Position numbers and translations under genes: made by a program. A stretch of 64,000 bases of DNA. Origin: Gemmatimonadota bacterium (GTDB taxonomy: Bacteria > Gemmatimonadota > Gemmatimonadetes > Gemmatimonadales > Gemmatimonadaceae). The first letter of the stretch is position 1; each line of letters begins with the position of its first letter. The stretch lies in assembly GCA_003134685.1 (NCBI GenBank), contig PLCA01000007.1:54173-118172 (forward strand), given 5' to 3'. Below the pieces are notes generated by a model, which ran no database searches, was not told where the DNA came from, and saw nothing but the letters and a program-made list of their open reading frames with translations. This document shows positions 24,867 to 33,250 of this stretch, piece after piece.

Positions 24867-25088
24867 ATGAGAAGACCACAAAAGAGCTGCCCATTCTGCG
24901 AGAGCCGCGTTCGCTGGATCGACTACAAGGACGATCGCACGCTTGGCCGCTTCATCACCGATCAGGGGAAGATCCTTCCCTCCCGTCTCAGCGGCTCGTG
25001 CGCCCGTCACCAGCGCCAGCTTTCGACGGCCATCAAGAGGGCCCGTTTTCTAGCGCTGATTCCCTACATCCGCGGTCACTCGGCGTAG
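24867..25088 (+). CDS. rpsR: 30S ribosomal protein S18
   Basis: 73 residues, 3 nt after rps[16 protein letters not shown] (residues 7-21; the Cys pair resembles the zinc-type S18), [18 protein letters not shown] and [16 protein letters not shown] are diagnostic. Binds S6 and 16S rRNA. Confidence 0.97.
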   Translation: MRRPQKSCPFCESRVRWIDYKDDRTLGRFITDQGKILPSRLSGSCARHQRQLSTAIKRARFLALIPYIRGHSA

Positions 25089-26090
25089 ATGGCCGAGGCC
25101 GCAGCGCCTGTAGCGAAAACGCAATCGTGGCAGCCGCTGTTTTGGGGGTTGGCTGCATTTCTCGTCTGCCCCTTTCTTCCATTTTTCGAGCTGTTGATAC
25201 CGATCCAGCAGACGCTGCTCCTGTTGGTGCCGGTCATCGCAGTCTGCTCGATAGTGGGCTGGAAGCTGGGCGGGCGTATGGCGCTGGCGCTCATCTGGAT
25301 CGCTTTTTCGCTCTGGATGGTGTTTCAGCACGCCGGTTCTCCGGGCACGCAGTACGACCAGATGGCGCGTGGGTGGGCGATTCTTCTGGCGGCGAGCTTC
25401 GGCCTCGTCAGCCTGTGGAGTACCACTATGCCATTTTTCTCGAGGGCGCTCATCTCGGTCGGGCTCGCGGCAGGAATAGGGTTTCTGATCGCGCTCTCTT
25501 CGCCGAGCGGGATCGCGAGGTTCCAGCACGCGGCGGAAGAAGAGCTGACGAGGAGGGTTTCGATCACAGTCGCGAACATCCAGGAAGGGCGAGACACTCC
25601 GGAATGGCAGCAGCTCGCGGCACGAGCGCCTGTCCTGGATACCTGGAACGCCGACAGCGAGACGATGATGCGGGGGATTCCCGCGACAGCCGCAATGCTG
25701 CTCCCGACGCTGCTCGCGCTGGAGTCGCTAGCCGCGCTGGCGCTCGGATGGGGCGCATACCGGAGACTGTCTCCGGTGCAGATCGGACCGCGCCTGAGTC
25801 CGCTGACGGAGTTCACGTTCAACGATCACCTGATCTGGGGCCTCGCGGTCGGCGTCACACTTTGCCTGCCGGCGTTCGAAAACGGGAGAAATGCCGGCTA
25901 CAACCTGCTGCTTTTTTTTGGCGCCTTGTACCTGATCCGCGGCATTGGGGTTCTGGCGTGGATGTCCCACGGCCGCTACGTGTACATCGTGATTCTCAGC
26001 ATTCTGCCCCAGATTTTCCTGATAGTGACGCTCGCACTCGGGTTGGGCGACACCTGGCTCGACCTTCGCAAGCGCGCCAAACCCGGGTGA
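25089..26090 (+). CDS. DUF2232/YybS-type membrane protein
   Basis: 333 residues, ATG directly after the rpsR stop. Eight or so hydrophobic segments (for example WGLAAFLVCPFLPFFELLI and LLLFFGALYLIRGIGVLAWM), matching the DUF2232 family usually encoded between rpsR and rplI. The loop at about 140-200 is soluble and acidic. Function of the family is unknown; the position in a ribosomal operon is conserved in several phyla. Confidence 0.75.
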   Translation: MAEAAAPVAKTQSWQPLFWGLAAFLVCPFLPFFELLIPIQQTLLLLVPVIAVCSIVGWKLGGRMALALIWIAFSLWMVFQHAGSPGTQYDQMARGWAILLAASFGLVSLWSTTMPFFSRALISVGLAAGIGFLIALSSPSGIARFQHAAEEELTRRVSITVANIQEGRDTPEWQQLAARAPVLDTWNADSETMMRGIPATAAMLLPTLLALESLAALALGWGAYRRLSPVQIGPRLSPLTEFTFNDHLIWGLAVGVTLCLPAFENGRNAGYNLLLFFGALYLIRGIGVLAWMSHGRYVYIVILSILPQIFLIVTLALGLGDTWLDLRKRAKPG

Positions 26091-26159
26091 CGGTGCGATT
26101 CGCACCACCTTTGTGCTAGAATTACTCGTTCTCAACGATTACTGAAGGAAATTTCTCCA

Positions 26160-26603
26160 ATGGAAGTCATTCTCAGACAGGCAGTCGAAAAGCTCGGACA
26201 TCCGGGCGACATCGTGAAAGTTTCCGCCGGCTATGCGCGCAACTACCTGCTTCCCCGCGGCTTCGCTTACGAGGCAACGGCGGGCAACCGCAAGCGCATC
26301 GAGCAGGAGCGTCAGCGCCTGGAGCAGGCGGAAGAGGCGCGCCGCGGCTCCGCGTCGGAGCTCGCGACCAAGCTCGAGCAGGTATCTCTGACCTTCTCGG
26401 CCCGCGTCGGGGACGAGGGCAAGCTCTTCGGATCGGTCACGTCTTCGGACATCGCGCAGCAGCTCGACTCGCAGGGATTCCAGATCGAAAAGCGCCAGAT
26501 CGAGCTGCACGAGCCGATCCGGGCGCTGGGGGTCTATCGCGTACCGATCCGACTGCACGCGGATGTGCATCCCGAGATCAAGGTCTGGGTCATCAAGCAG
26601 TAG
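26160..26603 (+). CDS. rplI: 50S ribosomal protein L9
   Basis: 147 residues. N-terminal MEVILRQAVEKLGHPGDIVKV...GYARNYLLPRGFA is the classical L9 domain, then a long connecting helix and C-terminal domain (KLFGSVTSSDIAQQL). Last gene of the rpsF operon; a strong terminator follows 14 nt after the stop. Confidence 0.98.
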   Translation: MEVILRQAVEKLGHPGDIVKVSAGYARNYLLPRGFAYEATAGNRKRIEQERQRLEQAEEARRGSASELATKLEQVSLTFSARVGDEGKLFGSVTSSDIAQQLDSQGFQIEKRQIELHEPIRALGVYRVPIRLHADVHPEIKVWVIKQ

Positions 26604-26617
26604 GCGCAAATGGAAGG

Positions 26618-26657
26618 AAGACCTGGCCGCGCCGCTGACAGCGCGGCCAGGTCTTTT
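26618..26657 (+). terminator. Rho-independent terminator after rplI
   Basis: Perfect 15-bp stem: AAGACCTGGCCGCGC (26618-26632) with GCGCGGCCAGGTCTT (26641-26655), 8-nt loop, then further T. The 3' arm is repeated twice more downstream. Confidence 0.93.
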
Positions 26658-26740
26658 CGCGTAATAGAAGGTGACAGCCCGGCCAGGTCTTTTCGTGTAG
26701 TAGAAGGTGACAGCTCGGCCAGGTCTTTTTGCGTATTTAC
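26636..26740 (+). repeat. Three tandem 36-bp units carrying the terminator 3' arm
   Basis: Units begin at 26636, 26672 and 26708; each has TGACAGCnCGGCCAGGTCTTTT and a GTAnTAGAAGG-type tail (the third tail has diverged). Each GGCCAGGTCTT could pair with the single 5' arm at 26618-26632, giving three alternative hairpins of growing loop size. No spacers, so not CRISPR. The rest of this 248-base gap (to 26851) holds nothing I can identify. Confidence 0.9.
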
Positions 26741-26851
26741 ATTGGTGTGCGAAATGCTTGGTAGAACCCCTCACGGAACTTTCGCGCGACAGATAAGCTA
26801 CATATCAGATGTGCGGCGCTCTTAGCCGCATTTGAACCTTCACTGAACCGC

Positions 26852-27232
26852 ATGGCCACATCCCTACCATCTGTAACCGCCCGCGAAGGCGCGCAAAGGG
26901 TGCAGCGCGCCGCCCAGCTTTGCCTGGAAATGAGAGCGAACGACGTCGTGCTGATGAATCTGGCCGGCGTCACCGACATGACTGACTACTTCGTCATCGC
27001 GAGCGGGACCTCCGATACCCACGTGAGATCGATCGGCGAGCACGTGATATCCGAGATGAAGAAAGTGGGACTGACGGTGCATCACACTGAAGGGTTGGAA
27101 CAGGGCCGCTGGGTGCTGCTCGATTTCTTCGATTTCGTAGTTCACATCTTTCATCCGACGCTTCGGTCGTTCTACCAGATAGAACGGCTGTGGAGCGATG
27201 CGGAAACAGTGGCGCTGGAACCACAGGAGTAA
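26852..27232 (+). CDS. rsfS: Ribosomal silencing factor RsfS
   Basis: 126 residues. Motifs DVVLMNLAGVTDMTDYFVIASGTSDTHV and GRWVLLDFFDFVVHIFHPTLRSFYQIERLW are the core of RsfS/Iojap. It binds L14 and blocks subunit joining in starvation. Stop is 8 nt before the next start. Confidence 0.96.
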   Translation: MATSLPSVTAREGAQRVQRAAQLCLEMRANDVVLMNLAGVTDMTDYFVIASGTSDTHVRSIGEHVISEMKKVGLTVHHTEGLEQGRWVLLDFFDFVVHIFHPTLRSFYQIERLWSDAETVALEPQE

Positions 27233-27239
27233 CGAACAA

Positions 27240-30200
27240 ATGAAAGCGGCACGTATTCTGGCCAGCTTGGCCGTCTTGCTGTGCGCGACTCGCCTCGACG
27301 CGCAGCAGTATTTCGGAATGAACCAGGTCCAGTACAAGCACTTCGACTGGCAGGTCATAGAGACCGAGCACTGGCTCGTTCACTACTATCCCGAAGAGCG
27401 TGTGCTGGCGATGCAGGCCGCACGAATGGCGGAGCGGTCATACGCGCGGCTCTCGAAGATCATGGACCACCAGTTTCGCGAGAAGAAACCGATCATCCTC
27501 TTCGCTTCTCGCTCCGAGTTCGGGCAGAACAACGTCACGGGAGATCTCGGCGAAGGCACTAGCGGAGTCACCGAGTACTCGCGCGACCGGTTGATCCTCC
27601 CGTTCACGGGAGATCTGGGAAGCTTCGAGCACGTTCTCACGCACGAAATGGTGCACGAGTTCCAGTACGACATATTCTCGCGCGGCAAGGCCGGCGCGAA
27701 CATGCAGAGCCTCAACCAGATCGATCCTCCGCTCTGGTTCATTGAGGGAATGGCCGAGTACCTCTCGGGGGGACCGGGTCACACCCTGACCGCATCATGG
27801 CTGCGCGACGCCGCGGTGAACGGCAACGTCCCGACGCTCGAGCAAATGACGGAGCGTCCGGACAAGTACTTCCCCTACCGTTACGGACAGGCGTTCTGGG
27901 AGTACGTCGGCGAGCGTTGGGGCGACGCGGCAATCGGTGAGATTCTCCAGAACTCCACTACCCTCGGCGTCGCGCGGGCGTTTCAGCGTCAGCTCGGGCT
28001 GACACTACACGAGCTGAGCGACGAGTGGCGCGAAGCAGTCAACGCGAAGTACTTGCCGCAGGCCGCGATGCTTGATCGTCCGCGCAGCTTCGCCGAGCCG
28101 CTCCTGACGGAGAAAAAGAGCGGGGGCCAGATCTTCCTGGCGCCTTCCCTTTCCAATGACGGCAATCGCATCGCGTTTCTCTCCAATGGCAGCTTCAAGC
28201 GAGGCGAGCTGTTCATCGATCTCTGGCTTGCGGATGCGCACACCGGCAAGCGCATCAAGAGACTCGTTCAGAGCACGACGAATCCGAATTTCGAGGAGCT
28301 GAGGCTTCTTTACTCACAGAGCTCGTTCTCGAACGACGGACGCACGCTCGCGTTCACCGCGCAACGCGAAGGCAAAGACGTTCTCTATCTGATGGACGTC
28401 GCCACCGCGAACGTTCGAGCGCGGCTCGATCTTCCCATTGACGCCGTCTGGAGTCCGGTCTGGTCGCCAGACGACAAGCAGATTGCATTCAGCGGATCGC
28501 ACGGCGGAATCAGCGACCTCTACATCGTGAATGCCGACGGCAAGGGCCTTCGTCAGCTGACGAACGACTTGTACGGAGATCTGCAACCCGCATGGTCTCC
28601 CGACGGCCGTCGCATCGCCTTTGCGACCGATCGCGGGCCGGAGACCGACCTGTCGGTGCTCAAGTTCTCCAAGTGGCGCATCGCGGTGATGGATGCGCAG
28701 ACGGGCGCGATCGAAGTCCTCCCGGGCCAGGCTGGCCTCAACCTCAATCCGCAGTGGTCGCCAGACGGGGCCGAGCTCGCCTTCATCTCCGACCGCACGG
28801 GAATCCCGAACGTCTTCCTCTACGACTTCGCGACGCGGCAGCACTACCAGATCACCAACGTGCTGGGTGGTGTCTCCGCCATCACGGAGTACAGCCCCGC
28901 GATCAGCTGGGCGAGGGGTGCCGATCGGATGGCCTTCACGTATTTCGAAAAGGGCGATTACACAGTCTGGGCCTTCGACAATCCGCGTGGACTGAAGAAG
29001 ACCGCGTTCCAGCCCACCGGGACGAATCTGGCCGCTGGAGTAGTACCCACGACTCCCGCGGTGCCGCAAACCGGGTTTGATTCGCTGACGCTAAGGCCGA
29101 GAACGGGTGAGCCGACGTCTACGTATCGTGCACCGGCGGGATCGCGCCAGTCTTCGGTAATGCCCGCGCAGGAGTCTGCCGCGGATATTCCGGCGAGCGT
29201 GGCAGCTATGAATGCGGATCCAGTGTACGGGCTGCCGGATACCACCAGGTTCAAGGAGCACCCGTACCACGTTGCCTTCCACCCCGATTACATCGCCGAT
29301 CCGTCGGTCGGATACACACCGAGCTACGGCACATTCGCCGGTGGAACCGCGTTCGTGTTCAGCGACCTGCTTGGCAACCATCAGCTGGCGGTTGCGGGCA
29401 ACGTCTATGGAAGGCTCAGTGATGCAAGTGCCTTCGTGGGCTATGCCAATCTGAGCCATCGGCTTCAGTATACGACTGGCATCTCGCAGGATCCGATCTA
29501 CATTCCGCTCAGCGGAACGAACAATGTCAATCCGACAACAGGCCTCATCCGGCTTCAGACGGACTACCTTCGATACGTCATCCGGAATGTCTTCCTCATC
29601 GGACAGTATCCGCTCAACCGCTTCAGTCGGTTCGAAACCGGCGTGCAGCTGAACAGCATCTCGCAAGGCTTCGTGCAGGTCTATCAGGACTGCAACCAGG
29701 CCGGATTCTGCACGGACATCCAGTTCAAGGACACCCTTTCGCTGCCGACGATCACCTACGTCACGCCATCGACTGCGTTCGTGTCCGACAATACACTTTT
29801 CGGCACCACTGGCCCCGTAATGGGGCGTAGGATGCGGTTCCAGGTGTCGCAGAGTGTCGGCAAGCTGACCTTCAGCGACTTCCTCGTCGACTACCGCAGG
29901 TACGATCCGATCATCTTCAACACCCTGACTTTCGCGACGCGGTTCGTGAGCTCGGTCTCGGTCGGACCCGATGAGACTTTCTTTCCGAAGTACATCGGCC
30001 GTCCGGATTTCATCCGCGGCTACGATCGCGCCAACTTCAACTTCATCGACTGTACTTCGATCATCGGCGGAGGATCGGCGCAGTGCGCCAATGCGCAGCT
30101 CGCAGGCAGCAGGTTTGCGGTCGCGAACGCCGAGCTGCGCTTCCCGATCATCCGACGGTTCGATGTCGGAAGCAGCTTCGGGCTGCCGCCACTTGATGGG

Positions 30201-30428
30201 CTCATCTTCTACGACGCCGGTCTGGCGTGGAGCAAGGGTCAGACTGCGCACCTCGGTCGCCCGCCCGAAGGCAACGACCCGAACCTCAATCGCTATCCGC
30301 TCACCAGCTGGGGTGCAGGCCTCCGCGTGAATCTTTTCAACCTGGCGATTCTGCGCTGGGATTACGCGATTCCACTGGCTACGGGACGTAAGCCGAACTG
30401 GACTTTCTCGTTGGGAGCGAGCTACTAA
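27240..30428 (+). CDS. Exported metalloprotease / TolB-type propeller / outer-membrane barrel fusion
   Basis: 1062 residues from the ATG at 27240, chosen because MKAARILASLAVLLCATRLDAQ is a clean signal peptide. Residues about 35-280 form a gluzincin-type peptidase: HEMVH (135-139) and, about 35 residues on, WFIEGMAEYLSG supplying the third zinc ligand. Residues about 290-620 contain several WD40-like PD40 repeats (WSPDGRRIAFATDRG, WSPDDKQIAFSG). The C-terminal 370 residues look like a surface-antigen (D15/BamA-like) beta-barrel (VGRISDASAFVGYAN-like strands, ending LGASY). Expected at the outer membrane. Substrate unknown. Confidence 0.88.
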   Translation: MKAARILASLAVLLCATRLDAQQYFGMNQVQYKHFDWQVIETEHWLVHYYPEERVLAMQAARMAERSYARLSKIMDHQFREKKPIILFASRSEFGQNNVTGDLGEGTSGVTEYSRDRLILPFTGDLGSFEHVLTHEMVHEFQYDIFSRGKAGANMQSLNQIDPPLWFIEGMAEYLSGGPGHTLTASWLRDAAVNGNVPTLEQMTERPDKYFPYRYGQAFWEYVGERWGDAAIGEILQNSTTLGVARAFQRQLGLTLHELSDEWREAVNAKYLPQAAMLDRPRSFAEPLLTEKKSGGQIFLAPSLSNDGNRIAFLSNGSFKRGELFIDLWLADAHTGKRIKRLVQSTTNPNFEELRLLYSQSSFSNDGRTLAFTAQREGKDVLYLMDVATANVRARLDLPIDAVWSPVWSPDDKQIAFSGSHGGISDLYIVNADGKGLRQLTNDLYGDLQPAWSPDGRRIAFATDRGPETDLSVLKFSKWRIAVMDAQTGAIEVLPGQAGLNLNPQWSPDGAELAFISDRTGIPNVFLYDFATRQHYQITNVLGGVSAITEYSPAISWARGADRMAFTYFEKGDYTVWAFDNPRGLKKTAFQPTGTNLAAGVVPTTPAVPQTGFDSLTLRPRTGEPTSTYRAPAGSRQSSVMPAQESAADIPASVAAMNADPVYGLPDTTRFKEHPYHVAFHPDYIADPSVGYTPSYGTFAGGTAFVFSDLLGNHQLAVAGNVYGRLSDASAFVGYANLSHRLQYTTGISQDPIYIPLSGTNNVNPTTGLIRLQTDYLRYVIRNVFLIGQYPLNRFSRFETGVQLNSISQGFVQVYQDCNQAGFCTDIQFKDTLSLPTITYVTPSTAFVSDNTLFGTTGPVMGRRMRFQVSQSVGKLTFSDFLVDYRRYDPIIFNTLTFATRFVSSVSVGPDETFFPKYIGRPDFIRGYDRANFNFIDCTSIIGGGSAQCANAQLAGSRFAVANAELRFPIIRRFDVGSSFGLPPLDGLIFYDAGLAWSKGQTAHLGRPPEGNDPNLNRYPLTSWGAGLRVNLFNLAILRWDYAIPLATGRKPNWTFSLGASY

Positions 30429-30431
30429 CCG

Positions 30432-31910
30432 TTGCGTCGCCTCCTACTGTTGGCGCTGCTCTGTGCAGCCTGCACGAAAGACAAGGCAGCGCCTGACAGC
30501 ACGACCCCGCAAATAGCAGAACCACGCGGGCCTGACCCGCTTCTCCTCCGCGTTCCGCGCGGAGGAGGCACCGGTCACATCTACCTCTATCCGAAGCTCG
30601 ACTCGGCTGTCTGGACGGTCGATGAAATCCCGCCGGTCGACCACGTGCTCGCGTTCGACCAGGACGCCGGGACGATTGCATACGTGGACGCGAAGGGGTT
30701 CCCGGGACGCCTCGACTTGAGAGAGACGGACGTCACGAAAGCCTCACGGGCGAAGCTGACTTCGCTTTCGTCCGCTAACGGCAGCGACATCTACGGAATC
30801 AATTCCAAAGGCGAAATCGTCCGGCTGAATCCGACCGGCGGCGATTGGCATTTCAGGCCGCCCGTGCCAGCGCGCGCCGTTTTCGCGCAGCCCAACGGCG
30901 AGCTCATCGTCACCGCCAACAAAGGCGCGCAGACCCTCGTCTGGAGGGTGCGTCCGCCCGATGACATCGTTCAGGACAGCGCCGTGCTGCCGCTTTCCGG
31001 GCGTGGCGTCAGGACCCAGATAGGAGACCGACTCTATTTCGCGGTCGACAGTGGGCTCATCGGCGTCAAGGCGAAGGATCTCTCGCCGGTGGGCGCGGTT
31101 CAACTCCAGAGTAGAGTGCGGGCGCTGGCGCCCACACCGAGTGGCGACAGACTCTACGTCACGACCGTTGCCGACAGCGGAATCTCGATCGTCGACCGCT
31201 ACTCGGGTCGCGTGGAAATGGGCGTCGTCCTTCCCGCCCCGGCTACGGACCTTCGGATGGATGCGCTTGGCCGCTACCTGCTCGCCCGATTTCCAAAAAC
31301 GGATTCGGCCTGGGTAATCGCGATCGGAACGAACAGGCTGGTCGGCGCGGTGCCGACGAAATGGGATACGGACCTTCCGGTAATCACTCCGGACGGAAAG
31401 CTCGCGCTCCTCGGGACGAAGGACGTCACACTCGTCGATCCCGAAAAGCTGGACGCGAAATCGACCGTCGCGGGAGGAGCGAAGGACTTCTGGTACTTCT
31501 TCGCCTGGGATGGATTCCGGCCGCGGCCGCAGGGACTCGATCAGCCGGTGACGTTCCCCGGCGACAGCGTGCCCACTGACTCGCTGGCGGCGAGCTCCAC
31601 CGCTCCGACCACACCTGTGCCGGTCACACCCGGCGCGCCGGACACTGCCAAGGCCGGCGTTCCTCCGGGAGCGAACCCGCCCTCGACCGGATTCACGGTC
31701 CAGTTTGCGGCCCTCCTCACCGAGGACAAGGCGCAGCAGCTCGCGGCCACCATCAAGGTCGCCGGCAATTCCGCGCACGTCGTGTCCACGACCACCGCCG
31801 GCTCGCCGATTTTCCGCGTGGTAATGGGACCGTTCGCGTCGAAGGACGAAGCCGAGAAAATAGCCCGCGCGTCGAGGCGAGAGTACTGGATTTACGAGGG
31901 CTCCCCTTGA
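30432..31910 (+). CDS. Lipoprotein with propeller-like body and C-terminal SPOR domain
   Basis: 492 residues from a TTG start, followed by RRLLLLALLCAAC (lipobox, Cys at 14). Residues about 60-380 form a YVTN-like beta-propeller (TPSGDRLYVTTVADSGISIV). A Pro/Ala/Thr-rich linker precedes the SPOR domain (FTVQFAALLTEDKAQQLAAT...FRVVMGPFASKDEAEKIARA), which binds denuded glycan strands of peptidoglycan. Suggests a cell-wall-associated outer-membrane lipoprotein. Stop overlaps the next start. Confidence 0.85.
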   Translation: MRRLLLLALLCAACTKDKAAPDSTTPQIAEPRGPDPLLLRVPRGGGTGHIYLYPKLDSAVWTVDEIPPVDHVLAFDQDAGTIAYVDAKGFPGRLDLRETDVTKASRAKLTSLSSANGSDIYGINSKGEIVRLNPTGGDWHFRPPVPARAVFAQPNGELIVTANKGAQTLVWRVRPPDDIVQDSAVLPLSGRGVRTQIGDRLYFAVDSGLIGVKAKDLSPVGAVQLQSRVRALAPTPSGDRLYVTTVADSGISIVDRYSGRVEMGVVLPAPATDLRMDALGRYLLARFPKTDSAWVIAIGTNRLVGAVPTKWDTDLPVITPDGKLALLGTKDVTLVDPEKLDAKSTVAGGAKDFWYFFAWDGFRPRPQGLDQPVTFPGDSVPTDSLAASSTAPTTPVPVTPGAPDTAKAGVPPGANPPSTGFTVQFAALLTEDKAQQLAATIKVAGNSAHVVSTTTAGSPIFRVVMGPFASKDEAEKIARASRREYWIYEGSP

Positions 31911-33250
31911 ACCGCCCTGTCTCCGCCGGACGTCCAGTAGCTTGGGAAGACGCCGGACGGCAGATCGCATTACTGTTGGGCAGTTATTCCGCCGTAGTCG
32001 TAACATCCTCCGATTCTGTTGCCGGCGCTCACGTTGCTCTCGGCATTGCCCGAGCAGAGGCAACCCGTAGACGCGTCATCGTAGGAGACCTTGTCGGCGA
32101 CATGCCGTCACTGCGCTCTCTCGTCAAGGACGAAGATCCCCACGGCATCACCGACAGCTTTCTCTATGGCGTGTCGCTCAACAAGATCGGCTACCCGGTG
32201 GAAGGGACCGAGAACCTCTATATCATGCCGAGCGGAACTGATCCGCTGATCGACGAGGAAATACTCCGCAGCTCACGGTGGACAAAACTGGCCGCTGACT
32301 TCGGCGACGCGGGCGGGCTTCTGCTTCTCGTCGCGCCCAGCGATGCACCTGGACTGGGCGATCTCATTGAGCGAGTCGATGGAGCGGTGCTGGTCAAGGA
32401 CGCGGATCTCCCTGCCGCGCCGTCCGCGTTGATACTCGCGCGCGTCGCGTCGCCAACGCCCACGCTCAAGATTCCGCTGCACAGGATTGCCGAGCGCGCG
32501 GCCAGCTGGAAGATTGCCGAGCGCGCCGCCAGCTGGAAGCAGCACCGCTGGTTTTATCCCGCGTTCGGCCTCATCGTGTTCGTCCTGATCGCGTCGGTAG
32601 GTCTGGCTCTCATGCTGGCTCGGGTTGGACGGATCGCGCGTTTGCCCGCGCCCGTAACCGTAGCGGCCAAGCCTGTGCCCCCTCCCACGCCTCCTCCGCC
32701 GCGGCCGGCCCCGGAGACGCTCCACGTTGCCCCGCCCGCAAATGTCAATGACTCGGCGTCGGCAGCAGCTTTCACCGTGGAAATGCTAGTCGCAAACACG
32801 GCCGAAGGTGCTAACTTGTTCGTCAGGAAAAATGGTGCGGCGCTTCCAGCCGCCGCCGTGTCGCCTGTTCCAATTGACCCGGAGCTATCTACATGGTACA
32901 AGGTGACCGCGGGCGCCTACACCAGGAAATATCAGGCTGACTCATTGCTGTTCGCTTTGCGGAAATCGGGCGTCCTCACGGATTCCGCCGGGAGCGTCAC
33001 GACGACGCCTCTCGCGCTGGTAATTGACAGTGTCCCGAGTCAGGGCGGCATTGTCGATGCACTCCACGCGGCTGTCGAGAAGTACACGAGTCGCGGGCTG
33101 TCGGTCTACGCTTTGATGCAGGACGACGGAGGCGCGCTGATCTACGCGGGCGCCTTTGCGAGAGCCGATCAGTCGGCCGGACTTGTCAGGACACTGCGCG
33201 GTGCGGGGTTGAATCCCGTACTCGTTTATCGAACAGGGAGAGCGCCTTAG
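31907..33250 (+). CDS. Single-pass membrane protein with nucleotide-binding-like N-domain and SPOR-like C-terminus
   Basis: 447 residues from TTG 31907 (TTGA overlap with the previous stop). Residues about 20-190 resemble the BY-kinase/ParA Rossmann-type fold (SAVVVTSSDSVAGAHVALGI; VIVGDLVGDMPSL; GLLLLVAPSDAPGLGDLIE) but have no GKT/S Walker A lysine. Residues 194-211 contain IAERAASWK twice, from a 27-bp duplication. A membrane helix lies at about 218-240, then a Pro-rich stretch, then two SPOR-like halves (WYKVTAGAYTRKYQADSLLFAL; ALIYAGAFARADQSAGLVRTL). Role in cell-envelope organisation is inference. Confidence 0.7.
   Translation: MNRPVSAGRPVAWEDAGRQIALLLGSYSAVVVTSSDSVAGAHVALGIARAEATRRRVIVGDLVGDMPSLRSLVKDEDPHGITDSFLYGVSLNKIGYPVEGTENLYIMPSGTDPLIDEEILRSSRWTKLAADFGDAGGLLLLVAPSDAPGLGDLIERVDGAVLVKDADLPAAPSALILARVASPTPTLKIPLHRIAERAASWKIAERAASWKQHRWFYPAFGLIVFVLIASVGLALMLARVGRIARLPAPVTVAAKPVPPPTPPPPRPAPETLHVAPPANVNDSASAAAFTVEMLVANTAEGANLFVRKNGAALPAAAVSPVPIDPELSTWYKVTAGAYTRKYQADSLLFALRKSGVLTDSAGSVTTTPLALVIDSVPSQGGIVDALHAAVEKYTSRGLSVYALMQDDGGALIYAGAFARADQSAGLVRTLRGAGLNPVLVYRTGRAP

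Noticed and set aside
26636..26740. CRISPR-like 36-bp repeats
   Set aside because: Directly tandem, no spacers; clearly derived from the terminator arm.
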